NCBI GenBank assembly: GCA_965199585.1
Contig: CBDASI010000002.1
Coordinates: 2,728,001 to 2,792,000, forward strand
Reading direction: 5' to 3'
Source of the DNA: JAVVHH01 sp965199585
Lineage (GTDB): Bacteria; Pseudomonadota; Alphaproteobacteria; Acetobacterales; Acetobacteraceae
Length of the DNA stretch: 64,000 nucleotides
The notes under the pieces were generated by a model that had not been told where the DNA came from, ran no database searches, and saw only the letters and a program-made list of their open reading frames with translations. Below are positions 1-8,110 of the stretch, in pieces; positions within the stretch are counted from its first letter, which is position 1, and every line of letters starts with the position of its first letter. A program made the translations under genes and the position numbers.

Positions 1-1
1 C

Positions 2-1117
2 GTCGGCGGTGCTCTCGTGCAGCCGCGCGCCCCGGTCTACAGCCCGCCACCACCCGTCTACTATGCCCCGCCGCCCGTGGTGTACGAGCGCCGCGTCTAT
101 GTCGCGCCGCCCCCGCCGGTCTACGTGCCGCCGGCGATGCACGCGGCCTTCCATCCCTGGCCAGGCCCGGGCTTCGCCTGCTACGAACCCGAACCAAACG
201 CGGTCAACCGGGCGATTTGCGGCAGCGAGGACCTCTCGGCCGCCGCACTGGGCGTACAGCAGGCCTTCTATGCCGCCATCCAGCAGGCGCCCTACAACGC
301 TGGCGCACTGCGGGCCGAATATACCAGCTTCCTGCAGGGCACGCGTAGTTCCTGCAGTGCCTATGGCTACCAGTCGCAGGTCGACTGCGTCTCGGGCATG
401 TTGTCGCGCGAGCACGATGCAGTCGTAGCCCGCCTGACCGGAACCTTCGCCGACGAGGCAGCCCGGCCCGTGTCGCTCCACGTCGAGGTCCAGCAACGGT
501 TGCGGGCAATGGGATTGCTGTCCGGCCCGGCCGACGGCGTCTATGGCGACGGCACGCGCCGCGCGATCTCCATGTGGCAAGCCCGCAACGGCCGGTCGGC
601 CACCGGTGTGCTGACCAACGACGAAGTCGCCGCACTGGTCACCGGCAGCAGCGCGCCGCCATTCGTGCAAACCGCCGTGACCCAACAAGCCGCCGCACCC
701 GTCAGTGCCCCCCCGCCACCGGCCGCTCCCGCAGCGCCGAGCGACATCGTCGGCGGGATGCGCGAGGGCATGCCCTATGCGTTGGCGCGGTCCAAATTGT
801 CCGCCGCCGGCTGGCAGACGCAGTATTTCAGCAACGCGTCCCTATCGGATCAGGATCGCGACGCGCGCCAATGGTTCATCGACCACCGCATCATGGAGGT
901 GCAGGACTGCTCGTCATCCGGATGCAAGCTCCAACTCCACAACAACGACGGCCGCTTGCTCTACGTCTATACCCAGGTCGGCAGCCGGTCTTCCGATGCC
1001 TATCGCGGCGCCGGTCCCTCGGTCATCGCCTACTGCATCGACGTCGACGACATCACCTGCGCGGCCCAACAAGCCCCGGCCCCGCAAGGTCCGGCGACGC
1101 AACAGGCGGTGAAATGA
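2..1117 (+). CDS. Envelope protein with LprI-like and peptidoglycan-binding domains (5' partial)
   Basis: The frame is open to the left edge (reading ...VGGALVQPRAP from base 2), so the true start lies outside the window. The visible 371 residues begin with a Tyr/Pro-rich stretch (VYYAPPPVVYERR). Next comes a Cys-containing LprI/DUF1311-like segment (about bases 170-460, with NRAICGSEDL and CVSGMLSREH), then a PG_binding_1 module (about 478-645: VQQRLRAMGLLSGPADGVYG). A C-terminal domain of unknown type with paired cysteines follows (about 740-1070). The family roles are peptidoglycan binding and, for LprI-like domains, lysozyme inhibition or envelope stress; an exported location is inferred. 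It converges with the AsnC-family gene 12 bases downstream. Confidence 0.75.
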   Translation, partial: VGGALVQPRAPVYSPPPPVYYAPPPVVYERRVYVAPPPPVYVPPAMHAAFHPWPGPGFACYEPEPNAVNRAICGSEDLSAAALGVQQAFYAAIQQAPYNAGALRAEYTSFLQGTRSSCSAYGYQSQVDCVSGMLSREHDAVVARLTGTFADEAARPVSLHVEVQQRLRAMGLLSGPADGVYGDGTRRAISMWQARNGRSATGVLTNDEVAALVTGSSAPPFVQTAVTQQAAAPVSAPPPPAAPAAPSDIVGGMREGMPYALARSKLSAAGWQTQYFSNASLSDQDRDARQWFIDHRIMEVQDCSSSGCKLQLHNNDGRLLYVYTQVGSRSSDAYRGAGPSVIAYCIDVDDITCAAQQAPAPQGPATQQAVK

Positions 1118-1129
1118 CGCCGGGCCGGG

Positions 1130-1591
1130 TCATCCCATCTCGCTGAGCGGCAGCGCCGTGGTGTATTTCACCCGTTCCATGCTGAACCGCGAGCTGACGT
1201 TCTTGATCGGCACCGCCGTAATCAACCGCTTGTAGAACGCGTCGTAGGCCGGGATGTCGCGCGTGACGACGCGCAGCATGTAGTCAATGTCGCCGGCCAT
1301 CCTGTGGACTTCCACCACCTCCGGGAACGACGACACCGCGGTCGCGAACCGCTCCAGCCACTCCGGCGAGTGATCTGCCGACTCGATCGACACGAACACC
1401 GTCAGCCCCAGCCCCAGCTTCTCCGGCGACAGTAGCGCGACACGGCGTTCGATCACCCCCGTCGCTTCCAGCCGCTGCACCCGTTTCCACGCCGGCGTTT
1501 GCGATAGGTTCACATGGTCGGCCAGCTGCGCGATCGACAGCGTGCTGTCTTCCTGCAGTAACGCCAACAGTTTGAGGTCGGTCTTATCCAT
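1130..1591 (-). CDS. Lrp/AsnC family transcriptional regulator
   Basis: This 153-residue protein has the standard Lrp/AsnC length and layout. An N-terminal winged helix-turn-helix (MDKTDLKLLALLQEDSTLS, recognition helix around SQTPAWKRVQRL) is followed by a C-terminal RAM/AsnC ligand-binding domain (about 70-145; VEVHRMAGDIDYMLRVV). Such proteins bind DNA as dimers or octamers and sense amino acids or related metabolites. The effector and target are not visible. The gene lies alone, convergent with the envelope-protein gene and upstream of nothing obviously related. AGCAGG lies just upstream of the ATG. Confidence 0.92.
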   Translation of the reverse strand: MDKTDLKLLALLQEDSTLSIAQLADHVNLSQTPAWKRVQRLEATGVIERRVALLSPEKLGLGLTVFVSIESADHSPEWLERFATAVSSFPEVVEVHRMAGDIDYMLRVVTRDIPAYDAFYKRLITAVPIKNVSSRFSMERVKYTTALPLSEMG

Positions 1592-1627
1592 GAGCCTGCT
1601 GTAGAGCGGAACCGCCGGAAACGGAAA

Positions 1628-2530
1628 CTACTCCTTCGAGGGCTGCTCCGCACCCGGCCGGGCCAGCGCCAGTGCCCAGTTGCGACCGCCGCACACCCAG
1701 TGCGCGATCCGATCGGCGATGCGCATGCCGGGCAGTTCGACATAGCAATGCGCCACTAGCGCCATCATCGTCAGCAGGGCGGTAGCAGCCGTGAGCATCA
1801 CGATGTGCAGCGCCGGCGACGCGATCGAAATGCCCTGCAACGGCCGCAGCACGGTAGCCAGCGCCAATCCCTGCATGAGATAAATCCCGTAGCTGAGATG
1901 TCCTAGCCGGTGCGCCGTGCTTGTCCGCAGCACGCCGAACAGACTGCATCCAGTGGTGATGACATAGAACAAACTGGCAAACACGAGGATCGCCTGCGGC
2001 GACGACGAACGGTCGAATGCGAACAGCGCAGCGATGAGCAGTGCCAGCACCGATTCGACCAGCCCGTCCGAGCGGAGCACCATCCCGCCGACCTGCAGCG
2101 AGGCCGTGAGGGCGCTGGCGCCGACCATGGCGAGGTAGACCGGCTCCAGGAAATGCCCGCTGGCCATGTGCCGCTTGCTACTGCGTACAAAGGCCAGGCG
2201 AACAGCATGGCGGCGCAGGGCAGGTGCATCCCACGCATCCTGCGTAAAGAGCGCCAGGACGGGCAGGCAGGCGTAGATGAACCACTCGTATTGTAACGTC
2301 CACATGACACCGGCAAGCAGCAGGTTCGTGTCATAGCCACGAACAGCGACAGCCTCCCGCATGCCGATGTACAAGTAAGGGCCGATCTGGTCGATCAGGT
2401 CGTCGATGCTCGGATGCCCATCGCGGTTGGCGAACAGGCTGATGACCATCACGATCCCGGCGCGTCGCATGGTTGGGCGGTGCGTCCGCCCAGGCGAAAA
2501 ATCGGCAACCACGTCATCGCCATCGCGCAT
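1628..2530 (-). pseudogene. Truncated acyltransferase-3 family membrane protein
   Basis: The 300-residue frame matches the central and C-terminal parts of OafA/YrhL-type O-acyltransferases. It has the family's WTLQYEWFIYACLPV segment, several hydrophobic helices, LGHLSYGIYLMQGL and a final HCYVELPGMRIADRI. Full-length members usually have about 350-400 residues and start with a helix carrying an Arg-x10-His motif. That part is missing, and the first 20 or so residues here (MRDGDDVVADFSPGRT) look like non-native sequence. A different frame just upstream (about 2490-2560) reads YPSLIALLSCSG, which also resembles acyltransferase sequence, so frameshift or deletion decay is plausible. It lies 51 bases downstream of prfC. 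Alternatively it is a short functional variant starting at Met21 (2470). Confidence 0.55.
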
Positions 2531-2581
2531 CCGCTGCAGGACAGGAGCGCGATGAGCGATGGGTAGTCCGTATCCGGGGTT

Positions 2582-4117
2582 TTAGGCCGCGAGTATGTCG
2601 GCCCTGACATCCTTGATGTCGCGGAACGTAAGGTCGCCGTTCATCTCCGCCGTCCGCCGCATCATGAACACCGAACTGGCGAGGTATACCGGGTCGCCAT
2701 CGACGTCGTCGGCGATGCTGGACCGGTTCTCCCCGATGAACCGCGCGATCGCTGCCTTGTCGCCTCCAATCCACCGTGCCAGCTGATACGGGATCGGCTC
2801 GAACCCGATTCCCACCCCGTACTCGCCCATCAACCGGGCCTGCAACACGTCCAGCTGCAACGTTCCCACCACGCCTACGATCGGCTGGCTGCCATCCTGC
2901 GGCCGGAACAACTGCACAACGCCTTCCTCGGCCAGCTCCTGCAACGCCTGCCGCAGCTTCTTCGCCTTCATCGCATCGTCCAGCCGAACCCGGCGCAGAA
3001 TCTCCGGCGCGAAATACGGCACACCGACGAAATTGAGCGTCTCGTCCTCCGTCAGCGTATCGCCGATCCGCAACGTCCCATGATTCGGTATCCCCACCAC
3101 GTCGCCCGCGAACGCCTCCTCCGCGATCTGCCGGTCCCGCGCGAAGAAGAACTGCGGCGCATGTAGTGGGATTTGCTTGCCCGTCCGCACCTGCTTCAGC
3201 CGCATGCCCCGCTCCAACCGCCCGGAGCACACCCGCGCGAAGGCGATCCGGTCGCGGTGATTAGGGTCCATGTTCGCCTGGATCTTGAACACCAGCGCCG
3301 TTAGCTTCGTCTCCGTCGCTTCCACCACACGGCTATCCGCCGGCTGGTTCCGCGGCGGCGGCCCGAACGCCACCAGGCTGTCCAGCAGGTCCGACACGCC
3401 AATTTCCTTGATTGCTGACCCAAAGAACACCGGCGTCAGCGTTCCTTCCATGAACGCCGCCCGATCGAACTCCGGCAACGCCGCCTGCACCAGCTCTAGC
3501 TCCTCGCCCAGCTGGATCATCCGCTCGTCGCTCTGCTCCAGCGGCGCGATCAGGTGCAGGTCGCGCGTCCGCACGTCGTACGTGCCGGCAAACGTGTTCG
3601 CCCGCCCGATTGGCCACGTCACCGGCGCCGTATCCAGTGCCAGCGTGTCGGCGACCTCCTGGATAATCTCGAACGGGTCCCGCGCCTCGCGATCCATCTT
3701 GTTGATGAACGTCAGGATCGGAATGTCCCGGAGCCGGCAGATCTCGAACAGCTTCCGCGTCCGCGCCTCGATGCCTTTCGCCGCATCGATCACCATGACC
3801 GCCGAGTCCACCGCCGTCAGCGTCCGGTACGTGTCTTCGGAAAAGTCCTCATGACCTGGGGTGTCCAGCAGGTTGAACACGCACCCGCCATACTCGAACG
3901 TCATCACCGAGGTGACCACCGAGATCCCGCGGTCCCGCTCGATTCCCATCCAGTCCGACCGCGTCCGCCGCCGCTCCCCCTTGGCCCGTACGTTGCCGGC
4001 CAGCTGAATGGCGCCACCCGCCCGCAGCAGCCGCTCCGTCAGCGTCGTCTTGCCGGCGTCCGGGTGCGAGATGATGGCGAACGTGCGCCGCCGATTGATT
4101 TCTTCGCTGGGAGTCAT
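2582..4117 (-). CDS. prfC: Peptide chain release factor 3 (RF-3)
   Basis: This 511-residue translational GTPase recycles RF1/RF2 from the ribosome after termination. The GTPase motifs are clear: P-loop SHPDAGKT (18-25), switch region ERDRGISV, G3 DTPGH (85-89) and G4 NKMD (139-142). The beta-barrel and C-terminal RF3 domains follow (LQLDVLQARLMGEYGVGI). A start six codons upstream is possible, but GAGGGG lies six bases before the ATG at 4117, and MTPSEEINRRRTFAIISH is the family's normal N-terminus. It follows rpsD on the same strand, separated by a terminator-like hairpin, so it probably has its own transcript. Confidence 0.97.
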   Translation of the reverse strand: MTPSEEINRRRTFAIISHPDAGKTTLTERLLRAGGAIQLAGNVRAKGERRRTRSDWMGIERDRGISVVTSVMTFEYGGCVFNLLDTPGHEDFSEDTYRTLTAVDSAVMVIDAAKGIEARTRKLFEICRLRDIPILTFINKMDREARDPFEIIQEVADTLALDTAPVTWPIGRANTFAGTYDVRTRDLHLIAPLEQSDERMIQLGEELELVQAALPEFDRAAFMEGTLTPVFFGSAIKEIGVSDLLDSLVAFGPPPRNQPADSRVVEATETKLTALVFKIQANMDPNHRDRIAFARVCSGRLERGMRLKQVRTGKQIPLHAPQFFFARDRQIAEEAFAGDVVGIPNHGTLRIGDTLTEDETLNFVGVPYFAPEILRRVRLDDAMKAKKLRQALQELAEEGVVQLFRPQDGSQPIVGVVGTLQLDVLQARLMGEYGVGIGFEPIPYQLARWIGGDKAAIARFIGENRSSIADDVDGDPVYLASSVFMMRRTAEMNGDLTFRDIKDVRADILAA

Positions 4118-4133
4118 GCACCCCTCATACAAC

Positions 4134-4166
4134 AAAAAACCCCCTCCCGCAGGGCAGGAGGAGGTT
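4134..4166 (-). terminator. Rho-independent terminator of rpsD
   Basis: Read on the minus strand after rpsD, AACCTCCTCC pairs with GGGAGGGGGTT (some G-U) and is followed by a run of six T. This is a convincing intrinsic terminator between rpsD and prfC. It overlaps the prfC leader, so some read-through could feed prfC. Confidence 0.65.
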
Positions 4167-4178
4167 AGTTTGGAAACG

Positions 4179-4198
4179 CTCCCCCGCGAGCGGGGGAG
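4179..4198. repeat. REP-like GC palindrome, copy 1
   Basis: CTCCCCCGC-GA-GCGGGGGAG is a perfect 9-bp inverted repeat directly after the rpsD stop. It belongs with the similar palindromes at 36219, 40397 and 49236. Confidence 0.6.
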
Positions 4199-4208
4199 GG
4201 TGGTCGTC

Positions 4209-4826
4209 TTAGCGGGAGTAGAACTCGACCACGAGGTTCGGTTCCATCGTCACCGGATACGGCACGTCCGTCAGCGTCGGCGCGCGGCCGAAGCGGCCCT
4301 TCATCGTGCGGTGATCGACTTCCATGTAGTCCGGAACGTCGCGCTCGCCGCTCTGCGCGCTGTCGAGCACGACCGCGAGCTGCTTGCTCTTTTCCCGAAC
4401 CTCGATCTCGTCGCCGTCCTTGACGGAGTAGCTGGGAATGTTGACCCGCTTGCCGTTGACGGTGATGTGTCCGTGGTTAACGAACTGCCGCGCCGCGAAC
4501 GGCGTGATGGCGAACTTCATGCGGTAGATCACCGCATCCAACCGGCGCTCGAGCAGCTCGATCAGGTTCTGCGAGGTGTCGCCCTTACGGCGCACGGCCT
4601 CGTCGTAATATTTGCGGAACTGCTTCTCGCCGATGTTGCCGTAATAGCCCTTCAGCTTCTGCTTCGCCATGAGCTGAATGCCGAAATCGGTCGGCTTCTG
4701 CTTGCGGCGCTGCCCGTGCTGGCCGGGGCCATACTCGCGCTTGTTGATCGGCGACTTCGCCCGACCCCAGAGGTTTACGCCGAGGCGGCGGTTAATCTTG
4801 TATTTGCTTTCAGCGCGCTTGGTCAT
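4209..4826 (-). CDS. rpsD: 30S ribosomal protein S4
   Basis: This 205-residue protein matches S4 over its whole length. The N-terminus is MTKRAESKYKINRRLG, followed by the S4 N-terminal domain, then the S4 RNA-binding domain (about 95-160; FAARQFVNHGHITVNGKRVN). The C-terminus ends in VVEFYSR. S4 nucleates 30S assembly by binding 16S rRNA. The gene stands alone with its own sigma-70-type promoter about 110 bases upstream and a terminator downstream, rather than in the alpha ribosomal operon. The roughly 100-base leader could hold an autoregulatory structure, but I cannot demonstrate one. Confidence 0.98.
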   Translation of the reverse strand: MTKRAESKYKINRRLGVNLWGRAKSPINKREYGPGQHGQRRKQKPTDFGIQLMAKQKLKGYYGNIGEKQFRKYYDEAVRRKGDTSQNLIELLERRLDAVIYRMKFAITPFAARQFVNHGHITVNGKRVNIPSYSVKDGDEIEVREKSKQLAVVLDSAQSGERDVPDYMEVDHRTMKGRFGRAPTLTDVPYPVTMEPNLVVEFYSR

Positions 4827-4937
4827 GCGCGTACTCCATCATCTCTTGCCGCATTGGGCTTGTTGCACCGGTAGTCCGCACAGCGTTGCGGCGGGCGCAC
4901 GCGACCATCGCATGTCCTCGTTCCCGGCAGTGCGCGC

Positions 4938-4966
4938 CCTGTAAGCGGCTACACCGAAAACGTCAA
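4938..4966 (-). promoter_or_regulatory. Sigma-70-like promoter of rpsD
   Basis: On the minus strand TTGACG (4966-4961) and TACAGG (4943-4938) are separated by exactly 17 bases, about 110 bases upstream of the rpsD ATG. This is the best -35/-10 pair in this intergenic region. Confidence 0.5.
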
Positions 4967-5002
4967 CCTTGACCCGGCCGGATCAGGCGCTAGGTGCTAC
5001 AG

Positions 5003-5215
5003 ATGATCTCTCGCGGCGACATTCTCTGGCTCGGCATCGCATCCGGCGTCACCGGCGGTCTCATCGGCGGCGGCATGCTCGGCGTCGGCATGATGCTGGC
5101 CACGCAAGGTGCCCCGATCGGCATCCTCCTCGTCTCCGTCGGCGGCCCCTGTTCGGCCCTGATCGGCTGGCTCATGGCCCGCCGCCTGGCCCGCCAACTC
5201 ACTCCTCCAGCGTAG
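5003..5215 (+). CDS. Small two-helix membrane protein, unknown function
   Basis: The 70-residue protein begins MISRGDILWLGIASGV. It has two hydrophobic Gly-rich segments: GVTGGLIGGGMLGVGMMLAT (about 15-34) and PIGILLVSVGGPCSALIGW (about 39-57). A basic C-terminus (MARRLARQL) follows. This looks like a small inner-membrane protein with cytoplasmic ends. A GTG three codons earlier is possible, but the ATG has AGG about eight bases upstream. It is divergent from rpsD and overlaps the 3' end of trmJ by 17 bases. I do not recognise a family. Confidence 0.5.
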   Translation: MISRGDILWLGIASGVTGGLIGGGMLGVGMMLATQGAPIGILLVSVGGPCSALIGWLMARRLARQLTPPA

Positions 5216-6005
5216 GTTCCAGATCCTCGAGCCGCCCCAATCGCCGCCGCCCCAACGCCAACCCGGTCACCACCCCCCGCAACGTCCGCACCTCCTGCTC
5301 GGTGATCTCCCCGCGCTCGAATAAGTGCCGTAAATTCCGCACCATCCCCGGCCGCTTCGGCGCATTGCGCAGGAACCCGCAGGCGTCGAGTTGATCGATC
5401 AGGTGATCCAGCAGCCCGTCCAGCTCCCCCTTCGTCGCGACCTCGGTCTTGTGCATCTGCATCCGGCGACCCGGCGTCAGCTCCGCCGCCGTCCACCACT
5501 CGTACGCCATCACCATCACCGCCTGCGCCAGGTTCAACGAGTCGAACTCCGGATTGAGCGGATACCGGATCCACGTGTCCGCCGCCGCCATGTCGTCGCT
5601 GTCCAGCCCGGTCCGCTCCGGCCCGAACAAGATCCCGCACGCCAGGTTCCGCCCCGCCGCCTCGCGGATATCCGCCGCCCCCGCCCGCGCCGTCAGCACC
5701 GGCTTGATAATGTGCCGCGGGCGCGGACACGTCGCATACACCCGGTGTAGATCCGCCACCGCCGCCGGCACGCTCTCGAATAGCGTGGCCGCCTCGAGGA
5801 TCGCATCGGCGCCCGACGCCGTCCGCCAGGCCCGGTCCTGTGGCCAGCCATCCCGCGGCGACACTAGCCGCAGATGGAACAAGCCCCCGTTGGCCATGCA
5901 CCGCGCTACCGAGCCGATGTTGTCCGCGAGTTGCGGCCGCACCAGGATGACCACCGGGCTGCCCTCAATGGGCGTCAGCACGGCGCCGCCATCGCGCCCG
6001 GTCAC
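5199..6005 (-). CDS. trmJ: tRNA (cytidine/uridine-2'-O-)-methyltransferase TrmJ-type (SpoU/TrmH family)
   Basis: This 268-residue SPOUT methyltransferase has the three SpoU motifs: NIGSVAR (about 29-35), ILFGPERTGL (about 125-134) and NPEFDSLNLAQAV (about 151-163). A C-terminal helical extension follows, as in TrmJ, which 2'-O-methylates position 32 of tRNAs. I chose the GTG at 6005 because it overlaps the cysS stop as GTGA, suggesting coupling. GTG at 5981 is an alternative, and earlier in-frame starts would lie inside cysS. It forms an operon with cysS and converges with the small membrane-protein gene. Confidence 0.87.
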   Translation of the reverse strand: MTGRDGGAVLTPIEGSPVVILVRPQLADNIGSVARCMANGGLFHLRLVSPRDGWPQDRAWRTASGADAILEAATLFESVPAAVADLHRVYATCPRPRHIIKPVLTARAGAADIREAAGRNLACGILFGPERTGLDSDDMAAADTWIRYPLNPEFDSLNLAQAVMVMAYEWWTAAELTPGRRMQMHKTEVATKGELDGLLDHLIDQLDACGFLRNAPKRPGMVRNLRHLFERGEITEQEVRTLRGVVTGLALGRRRLGRLEDLEPTLEE

Positions 6006-7336
6006 ACCCGGCGCCAATCCGTCGTGCCGCCCGGCCGGTCCTCGAAGGCGATTCCTTTGGCCAGCCATTCGTCGCGGATAGCGTCCGCCCGGGCGAAATT
6101 CCGCGCCTTGCGCGCGGCAATCCGTTCGGCAATCGCCGCCTCAACCGCGTCCGCATCGGCCCCGCGCTGAAACCATGCGCTCGCCGGCTGCGTCAGCAGC
6201 CCCAGCAATGCGCCCGCCGCCTTCAGCTCCGCCGCTGCTGGTCGATCTCCCGCAATCGCCCGCCCGGCCAACTCATGCATCGCCGCGAACGCCGCCGGGG
6301 TGTTCAGGTCGTCGCACAGCGCGTCCAACACCGCCGTCGGCACGTCGCCTGGCTCGGCATCGCCGACCGCTCGGTAGAACCGGTCCAACTCCCCCTGCGT
6401 CTCGCGCAGCGCTTCGAAACTGAACTCCAGCGTCGAGCGATACTGCGCCCGCAGCAGCAGCAGCCGCACCGCCTCGGCCGGCGCCCGCTCCAGCACGTCT
6501 TGGATCGTGTAGAAATTGCCCAGCGACTTCGACATCTTCTCATGTCCGGACAGCAGCATCCCCGCATGCATCCAGAGCTTCGCGAAGCCACTCCCCGGCA
6601 GCGCGCACAAACTCTGCGCTCGCTCGTTCTCGTGATGCGGAAAGATCAGGTCGCCGCCGCCGCCATGGATGTCGAACGTCGCGCCCAGGTATTTCCAGCT
6701 CATCGCGCTGCACTCGATGTGCCACCCCGGCCGCCCCCGGCCCCATGGTGACTCCCACCCTGGCACTTCGGCGGGCGACGGCTTCCACAGCACGAAATCC
6801 CCCGCCTCCCGCTTATACGGAGCGATTTCGACCCGCGCGCCCGCCAACAGCTCGTCCGGGTTGCGCCCCGATAGCGCCCCATAACTCTCGAAGGCCGACA
6901 CCGCGAACAGCACGTGCCCCTCGGCCACATAGGCATGCTCCCGCTCGATCAAGCTCTCGATCAGCAAGATCATCTCGGCGATGTGCTCGGTGGCGCGCGG
7001 CTCGCGGTCCGGCGGCAAATTGCCCAGCGCCGCCATGTCGGCATGGAACTGCGCCGTCGTCCGCGCCGTCACCGCCGCGATCGGCTCGCCGCTGGCCGCC
7101 GCGCGCTCGTTGATCTTGTCGTCCACGTCGGTGATGTTGCGCACATACGTCACGCGCGGAAACAGATGTCGGAGTAGCCGGGTTAACACGTCGAACACGG
7201 TCAACGTCCGCGCATTGCCGATATGGGCAAGATCGTAGACGGTGGGGCCGCAGACGTAGAGGCGGATATGCCCGGGGTCGAGCGGCACAAACTCCTCTCG
7301 TGCGCGGGTCATGCTATCGTGGAGCGTCAGCTTCAT
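6002..7336 (-). CDS. cysS: Cysteine--tRNA ligase
   Basis: This 444-residue class I synthetase charges tRNA-Cys. It has the HIGH-type motif HIGN (38-41) and KMSKS (267-271). Zinc ligand residues sit at C29, C209, H234 and E238, the same spacing as in characterised CysRS. The C-terminal DALR-like helices end in DWRRV. The ATG at 7336 is preceded by AGAAGG at good spacing. The open frame continues far upstream, antisense to the amidohydrolase, but that part is not coding. trmJ follows with a 4-base overlap. Confidence 0.97.
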   Translation of the reverse strand: MKLTLHDSMTRAREEFVPLDPGHIRLYVCGPTVYDLAHIGNARTLTVFDVLTRLLRHLFPRVTYVRNITDVDDKINERAAASGEPIAAVTARTTAQFHADMAALGNLPPDREPRATEHIAEMILLIESLIEREHAYVAEGHVLFAVSAFESYGALSGRNPDELLAGARVEIAPYKREAGDFVLWKPSPAEVPGWESPWGRGRPGWHIECSAMSWKYLGATFDIHGGGGDLIFPHHENERAQSLCALPGSGFAKLWMHAGMLLSGHEKMSKSLGNFYTIQDVLERAPAEAVRLLLLRAQYRSTLEFSFEALRETQGELDRFYRAVGDAEPGDVPTAVLDALCDDLNTPAAFAAMHELAGRAIAGDRPAAAELKAAGALLGLLTQPASAWFQRGADADAVEAAIAERIAARKARNFARADAIRDEWLAKGIAFEDRPGGTTDWRRV

Positions 7337-7422
7337 GCTGCCTTCTGATGCAGCGGAACCGGCGTTGCAACATCGCGCGGCGCCACGCATGCTCATTGCA
7401 ACTAGTGATGGAGAATACGCCC

Positions 7423-8085
7423 ATGCGGTTGACCCACTTCGCGCTTGTGTGTGCCACGTCTGGCGCCGCGCTCGTATCCGGCTGCGCCGCGCCGCCGATG
7501 GGACCCCTCGTGCAGGTGCTGCCGGCGCCCGGTAAGCCGTACGCGCAGTTCGTCGCCGAGGACAACCAGTGCCGCGCGACGGCGAGTAGCGCAGTCGCCG
7601 GCCAGGCCCAAGTCGCCAACAACCGCGCGATCGGCGGCGCCGTCCTGAGCACGGCGCTCGGGGCCGGGTTGGGCGCGATCGTCGGCGGTGGCCGCGGGGC
7701 GGCCGTCGGCTCCGTGGCCGGTGCCGGCATCGGGACCGGCATCGGCGCTGGCGCCAGCTCCGGCGCACAGGGCGGCATCCAGGCCCAGTATGACTCCGTC
7801 TACACGCAGTGCATGTACGCCAGCGGCAACCAGGTGCCCGGCGTAACTCCCGTGGTGGCGTATCAACCGGCGACCTACGCGGCGCCAGGCCCCGACCCGC
7901 TGGTGCGCGACATCCAGCTCGAGCTGCGGCGTCGCCGGTTCTACGCCGGCCGCCCGGACGGCATCGATGGCCCGGGGACGACTCAGGCCATCCAGGCCTT
8001 CCAGCAGACCCACGGCCTCGCGCCCGACGGCGCGCCGACGCCCTACCTCCTCGAGGCGCTGCGCACCACGCCGATCGGCTACTGA
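7423..8085 (+). CDS. Lipoprotein with glycine zipper and peptidoglycan-binding domain
   Basis: The 220-residue protein starts with a lipoprotein signal, MRLTHFALVCATSGAALVSG, ending in lipobox VSGC with the lipidated Cys at 21. A Gly-rich zipper (about 75-120; ALGAGLGAIVGGGRGAAVGS) could insert in a membrane. A C-terminal PG_binding_1 domain follows (about 160-215; LVRDIQLELRRRRFYAGRP). GGAGA eight bases before the ATG at 7423 fixes the start. It probably tethers the outer membrane to the cell wall. It is divergent from cysS and 25 bases upstream of the amidohydrolase gene. It is the second PG_binding_1 protein in the first 8 kb. Confidence 0.82.
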   Translation: MRLTHFALVCATSGAALVSGCAAPPMGPLVQVLPAPGKPYAQFVAEDNQCRATASSAVAGQAQVANNRAIGGAVLSTALGAGLGAIVGGGRGAAVGSVAGAGIGTGIGAGASSGAQGGIQAQYDSVYTQCMYASGNQVPGVTPVVAYQPATYAAPGPDPLVRDIQLELRRRRFYAGRPDGIDGPGTTQAIQAFQQTHGLAPDGAPTPYLLEALRTTPIGY

Positions 8086-8110
8086 GCCAAGGCCGCGAAA
8101 GGAAGCCGCG

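Noticed and set aside
4827..5002. Possible tRNA or small RNA gene between rpsD and the small membrane protein gene
   Set aside because: No cloverleaf, T-loop GTTCRANTC or other RNA signature could be found; only a promoter pair is supported.
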